In this document: positions 9,289-18,304 of the stretch, in pieces
Layout: each line of letters starts with the position of its first letter
Position numbering within the stretch: position 1 is the first letter of the stretch
Notes under the pieces: generated by a model
Seen by the model: only the letters and a program-made list of their open reading frames with translations
Database searches by the model: none
What the model was told of the DNA's origin: nothing
Position numbers and translations under genes: made by a program
Assembly (NCBI RefSeq): GCF_020614395.1
Contig: NZ_CP085324.1
Span: 1,741,564-1,805,563, forward strand
Direction of reading: 5' to 3'
DNA length: 64,000 nucleotides
Origin: Salarchaeum japonicum
Lineage (GTDB): Archaea; Halobacteriota; Halobacteria; Halobacteriales; Halobacteriaceae

Positions 9289-10964
9289 CTGTCCACCTCA
9301 CCCAGGATGATGTCGAGGCTGCCGAGGGTCGCGATGAGGTCGGGGATGTACTCGCCGTTACTCATCGCGGGGAGCGCCTGCAGGTTCGAGAAGCAGGGGC
9401 TCCGAATCTTGAAGCGCGCGGGCTGTCCGGTGCCGTCCGAGCGGATGTAGACGCCGAGTTCGCCCTTCGCGCCCTCGACGGCGCGGTACGTCTCGCGGTC
9501 CTCCTCGGGGTTGAGGGTGCGCGGGACGTTCGACTGAACCTCGCGGTCGTCCTCGGGCCAGTCTTCGAGGAGGTCGACGCACTGTTCGATGATGCGCGCG
9601 GACTGCTCGACCTCCCGCATCCGCACGAGGAGGCGGCTGTAGTTGTCGCCGCCGGACTCGGTGACGACGTCCCAGTCGAGGTGTTCGTAGTAGCCGTAGG
9701 GGTCGTCGCGGCGGAGGTCGTAGTCCACGCCGGACGCGCGGGCGACCGGGCCGGTGACGCCGAAGTCCTTCGCGGTGTCGGCGTCGAGGACGCCCGTGTC
9801 GATGCAGCGCAACTGGAAGAGTTCGTTGTCCGTGATGAGGTCGTGGTACTCCTCCAGGCGGTTCGGGAGGTCGTCGAGGAATTCACGGACGTTCTCGAAG
9901 AACGTCTCCCGGGGTTCGGGGATGTCCCAGACGACGCCGCCGAGGCGGAAGTAGTTGAACATCATCCGCTGGCCGGTGAGGTCTTCGAGGAGGTTCTGGA
10001 CGTTCTCCCGGTCGCGCATCGCGTACATGAAGATGGCCGTGAACTCGCCGTAGATGTCGAGACAGAACGTCCCGAGCGCGAGCATGTGACTGGCGATGCG
10101 GCAGAGTTCCGCGCCCATCGTCCGGATGACCTGCGCGTACTCCGGCACCTCGATGTCGTTCAAGTCCTCCGCGGTGCGGGCGTACGCCCACTCGTTCAGG
10201 AGGCCGGCCGAGGCGTAGTCCCACCGGTCGGGGTACGGCATGATCTGATAGCGGTAGTTCCCGTTCTGCGCCATCTGCTCCTCGCAGCGGTGGAGGTAGC
10301 CGATGTCGGGTTCGACGTCCACGACCTGCTCGCCGTCGAGGACGGTTTCGAGGTGGAGGACGCCGTGGGTCGCCGGGTGGTGCGGGCCGATGTTGAGGAA
10401 CATCGTGTCCGACTCCTCGTCCCGGAACTTCCCTTCGAGGGGGTTCTTGTTCTCCTCGAACGTCACTATCTGGGGTTTGTTCTGGTTGTAGTCCCGGCCG
10501 AGCGGGTGGCCCTGCCAGGTCTCGGGCAGGAGGATGCGGCGGAGGTCGGGGTGGTCGTCGTACTGGACGCCGACGAGGTCGTACGCCTCGCGTTCGTGCC
10601 ACTCCGCGGTCTTGAACACCGAGGACGCGGACTGACTCACGGGGTCGTCGCGGCTCGTCGGCACGACCACGGACACCTCCTCCGTCGGGTCGTTGTACTT
10701 CTTCAGGTGGTAGATGGACTCGAAGCGGTCTTCGTACTCCTGGCTCGTGACCGCGGAGAGGTGGTCGAAGCCGGCTTCCTCCTTCAGCGCGCTCAGCGAC
10801 TCCTCGACGCGGTCGGCGCGAACCACGAACCCGTCCGCGTTCAGGTGGCTCTCGCGGCCGACCACGGCGTCGCCGAGCAGGTCGGAGAGCGCGTCGTAGT
10901 CGACGCCCATCGGTTCCACCGACGGTTCGGGCTCTTCGTCGGGGGTGTCGTCTGCCTGACTCAT
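9285..10964 (-). CDS. nuoCD: Fused complex I subunit C/D
   Basis: 559 residues. About 1-180 is NuoC (motif ERE-AYDLVGVQYDDHPDLRRILLP with W/H residues around it). The rest is NuoD, starting near MFLNIGPHHPATHGVLH and ending DIILGEVDR, the canonical C-terminus. NuoD lines the quinone site, and the HHPATHG histidine is conserved. A C/D fusion is seen in haloarchaea and in some bacteria such as E. coli. It lies 13 nt after nuoB and overlaps nuoH by 4 nt. The N-terminal 30 residues are acidic and probably disordered. Confidence 0.97.
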   Translation of the reverse strand: MSQADDTPDEEPEPSVEPMGVDYDALSDLLGDAVVGRESHLNADGFVVRADRVEESLSALKEEAGFDHLSAVTSQEYEDRFESIYHLKKYNDPTEEVSVVVPTSRDDPVSQSASSVFKTAEWHEREAYDLVGVQYDDHPDLRRILLPETWQGHPLGRDYNQNKPQIVTFEENKNPLEGKFRDEESDTMFLNIGPHHPATHGVLHLETVLDGEQVVDVEPDIGYLHRCEEQMAQNGNYRYQIMPYPDRWDYASAGLLNEWAYARTAEDLNDIEVPEYAQVIRTMGAELCRIASHMLALGTFCLDIYGEFTAIFMYAMRDRENVQNLLEDLTGQRMMFNYFRLGGVVWDIPEPRETFFENVREFLDDLPNRLEEYHDLITDNELFQLRCIDTGVLDADTAKDFGVTGPVARASGVDYDLRRDDPYGYYEHLDWDVVTESGGDNYSRLLVRMREVEQSARIIEQCVDLLEDWPEDDREVQSNVPRTLNPEEDRETYRAVEGAKGELGVYIRSDGTGQPARFKIRSPCFSNLQALPAMSNGEYIPDLIATLGSLDIILGEVDR

Positions 10965-10977
10965 CTGTCTCCCTCCG

Positions 10978-11685
10978 TCATGGCGAGTCAGCCCAGTTGT
11001 ACCGCATGACGAGCGTGTCCTCGTCTATCTCGTCCGCGAGTTCCTGCACGAGTTCGTCCCGGTCGAGGTCGCCGAACTCCTCCAGTTCGTACGGCTTGAC
11101 CGTGACGGGCGCGCTCTCGCCGTTCATCACGCGCTCCTGCAGTTTCACGACGCCGTAGACGAGCGCCTCGGGGCGGGGCGGACACCCGGGGACGTGGATG
11201 TCCACGGGGATGACTTCCTCCGCGCCCTTGAGGACGTTGTAGCCCTCCTGGAACGGCCCGCCGGAGATCGTACAGGAGCCCATGCCGACGACGAACTTCG
11301 GCTCCGGCATCTGGTCGTAGACGCGCTTCATGCGCGGCGCGAACTTCGAGACGATGGTTCCGGGGACGATCATCACGTCGGCCTGCCGCGGACTGGCGCG
11401 CGGCACGCCCGACCCGAATCGGTCGAGGTCGTGCTTGACCGCGTACGTGTGCATCATCTCGATGCTGCAGCAGGCGATACCGAACTGCAGCATGAACATG
11501 GAGTTCCCGCGAACCCAGTCCATGAACTTATCGAACTTCGTGAGGATGAACGGGGACGTGCCGAGCGCTTCGCGCAGTTTCGAGTTGAAGCGGTCGTCGA
11601 CGCCCTCGCCCATGCGGGCCTCCCGTGTCTTGGTCTGTGGCGCTGTGCTCTCCCGTATCGCGTCCCGTGGCGTGTCACTACTCAT
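10978..11685 (-). CDS. nuoB: NADH-quinone oxidoreductase (complex I) subunit B
   Basis: 235 residues. It carries the four cysteines of cluster N2: the tandem pair Cys72-Cys73 (ACCSIE), Cys138 (MGSCTISGG) and Cys168 (VPGCPPRPEAL). N2 is the terminal donor to quinone. The first 25 residues are a hydrophilic extension. The start overlaps nuoA by 8 nt. The acidic C-terminal extension after the PPRPEAL region is longer than in bacterial NuoB. Confidence 0.97.
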   Translation of the reverse strand: MSSDTPRDAIRESTAPQTKTREARMGEGVDDRFNSKLREALGTSPFILTKFDKFMDWVRGNSMFMLQFGIACCSIEMMHTYAVKHDLDRFGSGVPRASPRQADVMIVPGTIVSKFAPRMKRVYDQMPEPKFVVGMGSCTISGGPFQEGYNVLKGAEEVIPVDIHVPGCPPRPEALVYGVVKLQERVMNGESAPVTVKPYELEEFGDLDRDELVQELADEIDEDTLVMRYNWADSP

Positions 11686-12076
11686 GCTTGTACTCGTACC
11701 GTGGGTTCCGCACCCAACTCACCGCGCCGTTCCGCCACGCCCACACGAGTCCGACGACCAGAACGCCGATGAAGACGAGCATAGGTGCGAGCGCGGCAAC
11801 GAGGCCCTGACTGTCGACCGCGGACCGATAGATGACGGTCCAGGGGAAGATGAGCACGGTCTCGATGTCGAAGACGACGAACAGCAACGCGACCATGTAG
11901 TACTGGATGTTGAACCGAAGACGCGTGCTCCCGGTCGGAACCTCGCCGCTCTCGAACGCGGCGCGTTTCCCTTGTTCGGGCACACTGGGACGTAGCAGGG
12001 TGGAGACGGCCACCATCGAGAGAGGGATGATGACGCCGACAGCCGCCAGCGCGCCGATGGCGATCCAAGTATTCAT
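11678..12076 (-). CDS. nuoA: NADH-quinone oxidoreductase (complex I) subunit A
   Basis: 132 residues with three membrane helices, first gene of the 11-gene operon. Diagnostic residues are the acidic FESGEVPTGSTRLRFNIQYYMVALLFVVFDIE segment (the E-S-G...R-F...D-E pattern of NuoA). A TATA-like TTTATAG on the minus strand at 12111-12117 lies about 38 nt before the start, giving a short leader of about 10 nt. The operon has no nuoE, F or G, so the NADH-oxidising module is missing from this locus. Confidence 0.96.
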   Translation of the reverse strand: MNTWIAIGALAAVGVIIPLSMVAVSTLLRPSVPEQGKRAAFESGEVPTGSTRLRFNIQYYMVALLFVVFDIETVLIFPWTVIYRSAVDSQGLVAALAPMLVFIGVLVVGLVWAWRNGAVSWVRNPRYEYKHE

Positions 12077-12110
12077 AACTCCGTATCGTCCGTCGATTCA
12101 TCCGCCACAC

Positions 12111-12117
12111 CTATAAA
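12111..12117 (-). promoter_or_regulatory. TATA-like box of the nuo operon
   Basis: Minus-strand TTTATAG about 38 nt upstream of the nuoA ATG. With the usual spacing of about 27 nt between box centre and transcription start, transcription would begin near 12087. Inferred from spacing only. Confidence 0.5.
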
Positions 12118-12191
12118 CGTTGATTCTTGTGTCGGCGGCCGAACGACAGGGTCTACGGGCGTTTCGGGGCGTCTCGAAGGAGCGGGTTCGG

Positions 12192-12797
12192 TCAGTCGTC
12201 GCGCCGGTCGCGGAAGCCTTCGACGCCGCGGTCGTGGAGGTCGCGGGAGACCTCGGCGACGCCGGCGCGGCGGTCGTCGTGCAGGCGTTCGAGACGTGCT
12301 TCGAGGTCGCTGTCGGAGCGCGCGAGCACTTGCGCGGCGGAGAGGCCGGCGTTGTAGGACTTCCCGGCGTCCACGGCCGTCAGCGGCGCGCCGGTCGGCA
12401 TCCCGATGACGGAGTCCACGGACTTCTCCTGGACGGGCACGCCGATGACGGGAACGGGGTAGGCGATGGACGCGGTCATGTTCGGGAGGTCGGCGGACTT
12501 CCCGCCCGCGCCGGCGATGACGACGTCGAGGCCGCGGTCGCCGGCGGTGTCGGCGTACGCGTACATGAGGTCGGGCGTCCGGTGCGCGGAGACGACCCAC
12601 GTCTCGAACGAGTAGCCAGCGGGCGGGTTCTCGGGGTCGGTCTCCTCCGTGAACCCGAGGTCGGTGAGGGCTTCGGCGGCCCCGGCCATCGTGTCGAGGT
12701 CGGAGTCCGACCCCATCACGATTCCCACGTCGGGCGTCTGGTCGCGGTTCGATTCGGCGTCTGCTTCGAAGAAGTCGATGAGGTCTTGGACGGTCAT
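12192..12797 (-). CDS. purE: N5-carboxyaminoimidazole ribonucleotide mutase
   Basis: 201 residues. It has the PurE motifs VGIVMGSDSDLDTM, WVVSAHRTPDLMYAYA (catalytic His) and VIAGAGGKSADLPNM. In purine synthesis it converts N5-CAIR, made by PurK, to CAIR. The gene follows purK with a 4-nt overlap. Typical PurE is about 165 residues. The extra C-terminal 30 residues here are charged and arginine/aspartate-rich (LHDRGVEGFRDRRDD), probably a halophile tail. Confidence 0.96.
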   Translation of the reverse strand: MTVQDLIDFFEADAESNRDQTPDVGIVMGSDSDLDTMAGAAEALTDLGFTEETDPENPPAGYSFETWVVSAHRTPDLMYAYADTAGDRGLDVVIAGAGGKSADLPNMTASIAYPVPVIGVPVQEKSVDSVIGMPTGAPLTAVDAGKSYNAGLSAAQVLARSDSDLEARLERLHDDRRAGVAEVSRDLHDRGVEGFRDRRDD

Positions 12798-13918
12798 TGG
12801 AAGTCGAGGGCGTCGCGGGCGGTTCGCGCGCGAGTGAGCGCGGTGTCGGTGTCGTCGCCGCTCGCGGTGACGTGCCCCATCTTCCGCAGGGGCCGCACCT
12901 GCGCCTTCCCGTACCAGTGGAGCGCCGCCGTCGCCACGGAGAGCGCGTCGTCCGCGCCGGCGAGACTGGCGGGGCGCTCCGCGCCCGAGCCGAGGAGGTT
13001 CGCCATCGCCGTCGGCCCCCGGAGTTCGGTCGAACCGAGCGGGAGGCCGAGCACGGCGCGCACGTGCTGTTCGAACTGCGAGGTGTGCGCGCCCTCGATG
13101 GTGTAGTGCCCCGAGTTGTGGGGGCGGGGCGCGATTTCGTTCACGAGCACGTCCCCATCCAGTTCAAACAGCTCGATGCCGAAGACGCCGCGGCCGTCGA
13201 GGGCGTCGAGCACGTCGAGCGCGACCTCGCGGGCGCGTTCGACCGTCTGGTCGTCGGTGCGGGCGGGCGCAATCGTCTCGCGGAGGATTTCGTCCTCGTG
13301 GACGTTCTCCACGACGGGGAAGGCGTCGCGCTCGTCGTCGCCGCGGACGCCGATGACGGAGAGTTCGCGCTCGAAGTCCACGAGTTCCTCGGCGACGAGG
13401 CCGGTGAGGTCGTCGAAGTAGCCGACGGCGTCGGAGACGGTGGCGGCGACGTGGTTCCCGCGGCCGTCGTAGCCGCCGCGGCGGGCTTTCAGCATGAGGG
13501 GGCTGCCGAGGTCGTCGAACGCGTCGCGGAGGTCGGTCTCGGCGTGAACCTCGCGGAAGGCGGGGACGGGGAGGCCGGCGTCGGCGAGCGCGCGCTTCTC
13601 CGCGAGTTTGTCGCCCGTCGTGCGCAGGGAGTCGGGTGCGGGGTGGACGGGCGCGTCGAGCGATTCGAGCGCGTCCGCGTCCGCCAACTCGATTTCGTAG
13701 GTCACCACGTCCGCGCGTTCGGCGAGCGAGGCGAGCGCGTCCGGGTCGTCGAAGTCCGCGACGAGCTGGTCGGCCGCGGGCGGGCAGGCGGGACAGTCTG
13801 GCGTGGGGTCGAGGACGACCACGTCGACGCCGAGCGGGCTCGCGGCCTCCGCGAGCATCCGGCCGAGTTGGCCGCCGCCGACGACGCCGAGCGTGCCACC
13901 GGGGACGAGCGAATCCAT
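12794..13918 (-). CDS. purK: N5-carboxyaminoimidazole ribonucleotide synthase
   Basis: 374 residues, ATP-grasp enzyme. It shows the N-terminal GVVGGGQLGRMLAEAA motif, the ATP-binding region LMLKARRGGYDGRGNHV, and the metal-ligand and substrate region FELDGDVLVNEIAPRPHNSGHYTIEGA. It carboxylates AIR with ATP and bicarbonate to N5-CAIR. I chose the ATG at 13918 over the preceding GTG because a TATA-like box centred near 13946 is 28 nt away, which implies a leaderless transcript. Confidence 0.96.
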   Translation of the reverse strand: MDSLVPGGTLGVVGGGQLGRMLAEAASPLGVDVVVLDPTPDCPACPPAADQLVADFDDPDALASLAERADVVTYEIELADADALESLDAPVHPAPDSLRTTGDKLAEKRALADAGLPVPAFREVHAETDLRDAFDDLGSPLMLKARRGGYDGRGNHVAATVSDAVGYFDDLTGLVAEELVDFERELSVIGVRGDDERDAFPVVENVHEDEILRETIAPARTDDQTVERAREVALDVLDALDGRGVFGIELFELDGDVLVNEIAPRPHNSGHYTIEGAHTSQFEQHVRAVLGLPLGSTELRGPTAMANLLGSGAERPASLAGADDALSVATAALHWYGKAQVRPLRKMGHVTASGDDTDTALTRARTARDALDFQ

Positions 13919-13941
13919 CACCCGATAAGTACCCTCACTCC

Positions 13942-13949
13942 TGCATAAG
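13942..13949 (-). promoter_or_regulatory. TATA-like box of purKE
   Basis: Minus-strand CTTATGCA, centred about 28 nt before the purK ATG. The predicted transcription start coincides with the start codon. Confidence 0.45.
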
Positions 13950-13971
13950 AGTTGTCGAACTCGTTCGAGAA

Positions 13972-15699
13972 TTAGGCAGGTTCGTGCGTATCGTTCCGTA
14001 TCCAGAACACCGTCGGGGTGTCCGTCGAGGTCATGCGGTACGTGTAGGCCGTGTAGTTCTCCAGCACGGGGTTCAGGTCGTCGTACTCGTCGGCGAGCGC
14101 GACGACCACGGGCGGCTGCTGGGACGCGACCGCGTTCGCGGAGAGCGTACTCTCCGAGTCAGCGCCGAAGCGTTCGAGGTACCAGGGGAGGGGGAGGCGG
14201 TACGTCCAGTGCTGTGGTTCGCGAGTCCCGTCCACGAGGTAGGGCGAGGGGTCGGTCGTGGTGTAGAAGTGCTCGCCGTAGAACAGGACGGTGTTCTCGC
14301 TCCCGCTCACTGCGGCGTCGAGGTCGGCGAGAAGGGCGTGGTCGAGGCCGGGCTGGCCGTACTGGACGAGCGGGTTGTCGGCGGACGCGGGGTTCTCGTA
14401 CGAGGTCTGATAGGCGGTCGCGCCCGCGTAGCCGGCGACGGCGAGGAGGACGACGACGGCGACGGTCGCGCCGACGCGGTCGTCGCGCCGCCAGAACGCG
14501 ACGCCCCTCTCGGCTATCCAGCCGACGCCGACGGCGGCGGGGACGGCGAGCGGCACCATCGCGTGGACGAGCGACCAGTGCGCGGCGATGTCGGTGACGA
14601 TGGGGTAGCCGACGACGCTGAACAGCCCCCAGTACGCGCAGAACTCCACGAAGTCGCGGCGGCCGAGCCAGTAGCGGTCGTAGACGAACCCGGCGATGGC
14701 GAGCGCGCTGAGCGGGAGCGCGACCGCGGCGTGCGCGCGGACGGCGAGTTCGAGGTACTCAACGTAGCTGTGTTCGTGGCCGCCGCCCCAGACGGAGAAC
14801 ATCTCCTCGAACGCGCCGAGGGTCGCGGCCTCGAAGCCGTCGATGCTCGTGAACGCGTGCAGGAGGCCGGGGCGAGGCGCGAAGAAGAACGCGGTGACCA
14901 GCGAGAACAGCAGGCCGAGGCCGACGGCGCGGGGGAGGTACTTGCCGAGCGCGCCGTCCGCGAGCGCGTCGAACCCCGCGACGAGGTGGTCGGGGAGAGA
15001 GCCGTCGCGCCGGTCGGGGTCGCGGAGGCCGTCGAGCCAGGCGACGGTGGCGTCCGCGGCGTTCCACAGCCAGGCGCGGACGTCGGCGACCCAGCCCTCG
15101 TCGCCGCCGAGGACGCGGTGGTCGGCGACGAGGAGGAGCGCGCCCGCCCAGCAGACGAGGTAGAGGAGGGCGTTCGCCTTCGTGGTGAACGCGAGGGCGA
15201 GCGCGACGGTGGCGGCGGGCCAGTACCAGCGGCGGCCGGTGGCGAGCGCGCGGACGACCAGGCCGAGCGCGAGCAGGCTGAACGCGGCGACGAGCACGTC
15301 GTTCCGCATGAAGCGGCTGTAGTAGACGAGGACGGGATTGATGGCGAGGAAGCCCGCGAACCCGAGGACTTCGGTGTCGGTGAGGTGGTCGCGGAACAGC
15401 CACGCGGCGAGCGGGAGGAGGCCGCCGACGAGCGCGACGACGGCGCGGGCCGTGGCGTCGCTCGCGCCGAACAGCCCGAAGACGTACTTGTTGACGTGGT
15501 AGAGGAAGGGGCCGTGGATGATGGGTTCGTAGTCGTAGTGTCCGGTCTCGACGTACCGGAGTATCCAGTAGCCGACGCGGCCCTCGTCCCAGTGGAAGAC
15601 TCTGAGGCCGAGCGCCCAGAACCGCACGAGGAGGGCGGCCGCGGTGAGGGCGAGGAGGCCGGCGACGACGCGTCGGCGGCCGAGGCGGGACGGAAGCAT
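13972..15699 (-). CDS. Polytopic membrane protein of the Agl23-like (TIGR03663) family
   Basis: 575 residues with about 10-12 membrane helices. An acidic DE pair (FHWDEGRVGYW, residues 38-39) follows the first helix, as in GT-C glycosyltransferases, and a soluble C-terminal domain ends in HEPA. The pattern fits the haloarchaeal TIGR03663 family, annotated in databases as flippase-activity-associated protein Agl23 and linked to N-glycan lipid handling. That role is family-based and was not tested here. The start is MLPSRLGRRR at a GTATG context; longer upstream reading is a shadow. It is divergent from ribH with a 77-nt shared promoter region. Confidence 0.8.
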   Translation of the reverse strand: MLPSRLGRRRVVAGLLALTAAALLVRFWALGLRVFHWDEGRVGYWILRYVETGHYDYEPIIHGPFLYHVNKYVFGLFGASDATARAVVALVGGLLPLAAWLFRDHLTDTEVLGFAGFLAINPVLVYYSRFMRNDVLVAAFSLLALGLVVRALATGRRWYWPAATVALALAFTTKANALLYLVCWAGALLLVADHRVLGGDEGWVADVRAWLWNAADATVAWLDGLRDPDRRDGSLPDHLVAGFDALADGALGKYLPRAVGLGLLFSLVTAFFFAPRPGLLHAFTSIDGFEAATLGAFEEMFSVWGGGHEHSYVEYLELAVRAHAAVALPLSALAIAGFVYDRYWLGRRDFVEFCAYWGLFSVVGYPIVTDIAAHWSLVHAMVPLAVPAAVGVGWIAERGVAFWRRDDRVGATVAVVVLLAVAGYAGATAYQTSYENPASADNPLVQYGQPGLDHALLADLDAAVSGSENTVLFYGEHFYTTTDPSPYLVDGTREPQHWTYRLPLPWYLERFGADSESTLSANAVASQQPPVVVALADEYDDLNPVLENYTAYTYRMTSTDTPTVFWIRNDTHEPA

Positions 15700-15776
15700 A
15701 CCGAAGGCACGTGTGGGGCGGGGCAAAGACTTTCCGAAGACGGTAGCACTAAGCCCCGTCCCGCGCTCTCTCCGGC

Positions 15777-16181
15777 ATGGTCTCTCTCGGCCTCGTGGTC
15801 GCACAGTTCAACAGCAGTGTCACCGACGGGATGGCGGAGGCGGCGCGGGACGCCGCCGCGGACGGCGGCGCGGACGTCGTCGAGACGGTTCCCGTGCCGG
15901 GGGCGTACGACGCGCCGCTGGCCGCCGACCGCCTCGCGCGCCGGGACGACGTGGACGCCGTCGCGGTCGTCGGCGCTATCGTCACCGGTGACACCGACCA
16001 CGACCAGGTCATCGCGCACGCGACCGCCCAGAAGCTCACGGACGTGAGCCTGGAGCGGGACACGCCGGTCGCGTTCGGCGTGAGCGGCCCGGGAATGAGC
16101 GGTGCGGAGGCCCGGGAGCGCGTGGAGAAGGGTCGGGAGGCCGTCGAGAGCGCGATTCACCTCGCTGAGGAACTACAATGA
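15777..16181 (+). CDS. ribH: 6,7-dimethyl-8-ribityllumazine synthase
   Basis: 134 residues, the short archaeal form. Lumazine synthase features are present: GLVVAQFNSSVTDGM (N-terminal substrate loop), VPVPGAYDAPLAADRL, VVGAIVTGDTDHDQVI with the catalytic His, and LERDTPVAFGVSGPGMSGAEA. It condenses 5-amino-6-ribitylamino-uracil with dihydroxybutanone phosphate in riboflavin synthesis. The stop overlaps the start of the following aminotransferase by 4 nt, so the two are probably cotranslated. Confidence 0.94.
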   Translation: MVSLGLVVAQFNSSVTDGMAEAARDAAADGGADVVETVPVPGAYDAPLAADRLARRDDVDAVAVVGAIVTGDTDHDQVIAHATAQKLTDVSLERDTPVAFGVSGPGMSGAEARERVEKGREAVESAIHLAEELQ

Positions 16182-17323
16182 CCGAGTACGCAGACCGCGT
16201 CGAACGAGTCGAACCGAGCGCCACCCTCGCGGTGTCGAACCTCGCAAGCGAACTGGAAGCACAGGGAGAGGACGTCGTCGACCTCTCCGTCGGCGAACCC
16301 GACTTCCCCACGCCCGAGAACGTCGTGGAGGCCGCGGAGGACGCCCTCGAAGCCGGCCACACGGGCTACGCGCCGTCGAACGGGATTCCGGAACTGAAGG
16401 AGGCTATCGCGTCGAAGCTGAACGACGACGGCCTGCCGTACGAGCCGAGCAACGTCATCGTCACGCCCGGCGCGAAGCAGGCGCTGTTCGAGACGTTCCA
16501 AGCGCTCGTGGACGACGGCGACGAGGTCGTCCTCCTCGACCCCGCGTGGGTGTCCTACGAGGCGATGGCGAAGATAGCGGGCGGCGACCTCACGCGCGTG
16601 AACCTCGCGCCGCACGACTTCCAGCTCGAACCCGCGCTGGACGAACTCGCCGACGCCGTCTCCGACGAGACGACGCTCCTCGTCGTGAACAGTCCGAGCA
16701 ATCCGAGCGGCGCGGTGTACTCCCGGACGGCGATGGAGGGCGTGCGCGACCTCGCGGTCGACCACGACATCACCGTCATCTCGGACGAGATCTACCAGCA
16801 CATCAACTACGGCGCGGAACACGTGTCGCTCGGCGCGCTCGACGGGATGTTCGAGCGCACGGTCACAGTCAACGGCTTCTCGAAGGCGTACTCGATGACG
16901 GGCTGGCGGCTCGGCTACCTCGCCGCGCCCGAGGGCACGGTGTCGCAGGCGGGGAAAGTGCACTCGCACTCCGTCTCCTCCGCGACGAACTTCGTCCAGC
17001 ACGCGGGCGTCGAAGCCCTCGAACACACCGAGGAGGCCGTGACCGAGATGGTCGAGGCGTTCGAGGAGCGCCGCGACCACCTCGTCGAACTGCTCGCGGA
17101 GCGCGGCGTGGACGTGTCCGTCCCTGCGGGCGCGTTCTACATGCTCCTCCTCGTGGACGAGGACGACCAGGCGTGGTGCACGAACGCCCTGGAGGACGCG
17201 CACGTCGCCACCGTCCCCGGGAGCGCGTTCGGCACGCCGGGGTACGCGCGCGTCTCCTACGCCGCGAGCAAAGACCGCATCGAGGAAGCCGTCGAGCGAC
17301 TCGCGTCCGAAGGCTACCTCTGA
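16178..17323 (+). CDS. Class I/II pyridoxal-phosphate aminotransferase
   Basis: 381 residues. The fold-type I features are an SVGEPDFPTPENV N-terminus, APSNGIPELKEAI, SPSNPSGAVYS, SDEIYQHINYG and the PLP lysine in NGFSKAYSMTGWRLGYLAAPEG. The sequence resembles archaeal aspartate aminotransferases; aromatic or broad specificity is equally possible. Coupling to ribH by a 4-nt overlap is conserved-looking but does not identify the substrate. Confidence 0.9.
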   Translation: MTEYADRVERVEPSATLAVSNLASELEAQGEDVVDLSVGEPDFPTPENVVEAAEDALEAGHTGYAPSNGIPELKEAIASKLNDDGLPYEPSNVIVTPGAKQALFETFQALVDDGDEVVLLDPAWVSYEAMAKIAGGDLTRVNLAPHDFQLEPALDELADAVSDETTLLVVNSPSNPSGAVYSRTAMEGVRDLAVDHDITVISDEIYQHINYGAEHVSLGALDGMFERTVTVNGFSKAYSMTGWRLGYLAAPEGTVSQAGKVHSHSVSSATNFVQHAGVEALEHTEEAVTEMVEAFEERRDHLVELLAERGVDVSVPAGAFYMLLLVDEDDQAWCTNALEDAHVATVPGSAFGTPGYARVSYAASKDRIEEAVERLASEGYL

Positions 17324-17401
17324 GGACGGTTCGCACGCGAAACCGCCACACTGCGGCCGGCTGAACGACGACTATTTCCTTCCCATCGACCTCGGACGAG
17401 T

Positions 17402-18304
17402 ATGTTCACCGTGTTCGCCGCCCTCCTCGCCGGAGTGGCGACTGGGCGACTGGGAGGCGCTCGCGCCGCGCGCCAGGCCGGCCGCCTCCTCTCGATTGGT
17501 CTCGTGGTTCTCCTCTTCCTGATGGGCGTCCGCCTCGGCGCGAGCGACGCCGTCCTCTCGAACCTCGGACGAATCGGCCTGTACGCGTTCGTACTCGCGC
17601 TCGGGAGCGTCGTCGGGAGCGTCGCCTGCGCGTACGCCATCCGAGGCTACCTCCCGTCGTTCGACGCGCCCGGCGACGTGGAGTCCGGTGACGGGGACTC
17701 CCGGACGCTCACCGCGCTCGTGCTCGGCGCGCTCGTTCTGGGCGCGGTCGCCGGCGCAACCGTTCTCCCCGCCGGGTCGCTCCCATTGGTCGAGCGCGCG
17801 ACGACGCTCGCGCTCGCCGGCCTGCTGTTCGCGGTCGGCGTCGGCCTCGGCGCGGACGGCGCGCTCCTCGCGCAGGTGAAGCGCCTCGGCGTCCCCATCC
17901 TCGCGCTCCCCGCGTCCATCGCCGTCGGGAGCGTCCTCGGCGCGCTCGCCGTCGGCGTCGCGCTCGGAATGAGCGGCACTGCGGCCGCCGCGGTCGGCGC
18001 GGGCTTCGGCTGGTACAGCCTCTCCGCCGTCCTCATCACTGACGCCGCCGGCGTCCACCTCGGTTCGCTGGCGTTCCTCGCGAACGTCTTCCGGGAGGCG
18101 CTCGCGCTCGCCAGCCTCCCGTTCGTCGTCCGGCACTTCGGCCGCGCGGCCGCCATCGCGCCCGGCGGCGCGACCACGATGGACGTGACCCTCCCCGCCG
18201 TCAAGGACTCTGCGGGGAACGGCGCGGTCGTTCCCGCGTTCGTCAACGGCGCGGTGCTCTCCTCGCTCGTCCCCCTCCTCGTCCCCGCCTTCCTCGGGTT
18301 CTAG
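17402..18304 (+). CDS. LysO-family (DUF340) amino-acid exporter
   Basis: 300 residues with about eight hydrophobic helices. It resembles LysO, the lysine exporter: a two-part arrangement around residues 5-80 and 110-300, with VVLLFLMGVRLGASDAV and GAGFGWYSLSAVLITDAAGVHLG motifs. The substrate in this organism is inferred from the family only. It ends at 18304, overlapping the convergent endonuclease III gene by 4 nt. Confidence 0.85.
   Translation: MFTVFAALLAGVATGRLGGARAARQAGRLLSIGLVVLLFLMGVRLGASDAVLSNLGRIGLYAFVLALGSVVGSVACAYAIRGYLPSFDAPGDVESGDGDSRTLTALVLGALVLGAVAGATVLPAGSLPLVERATTLALAGLLFAVGVGLGADGALLAQVKRLGVPILALPASIAVGSVLGALAVGVALGMSGTAAAAVGAGFGWYSLSAVLITDAAGVHLGSLAFLANVFREALALASLPFVVRHFGRAAAIAPGGATTMDVTLPAVKDSAGNGAVVPAFVNGAVLSSLVPLLVPAFLGF

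Noticed and set aside
13636-16047. 803-residue plus-strand reading over the Agl23-like gene
   Set aside because: Antisense shadow of the Agl23-like gene, which has helices, an acidic pair and a proper start in its own frame.
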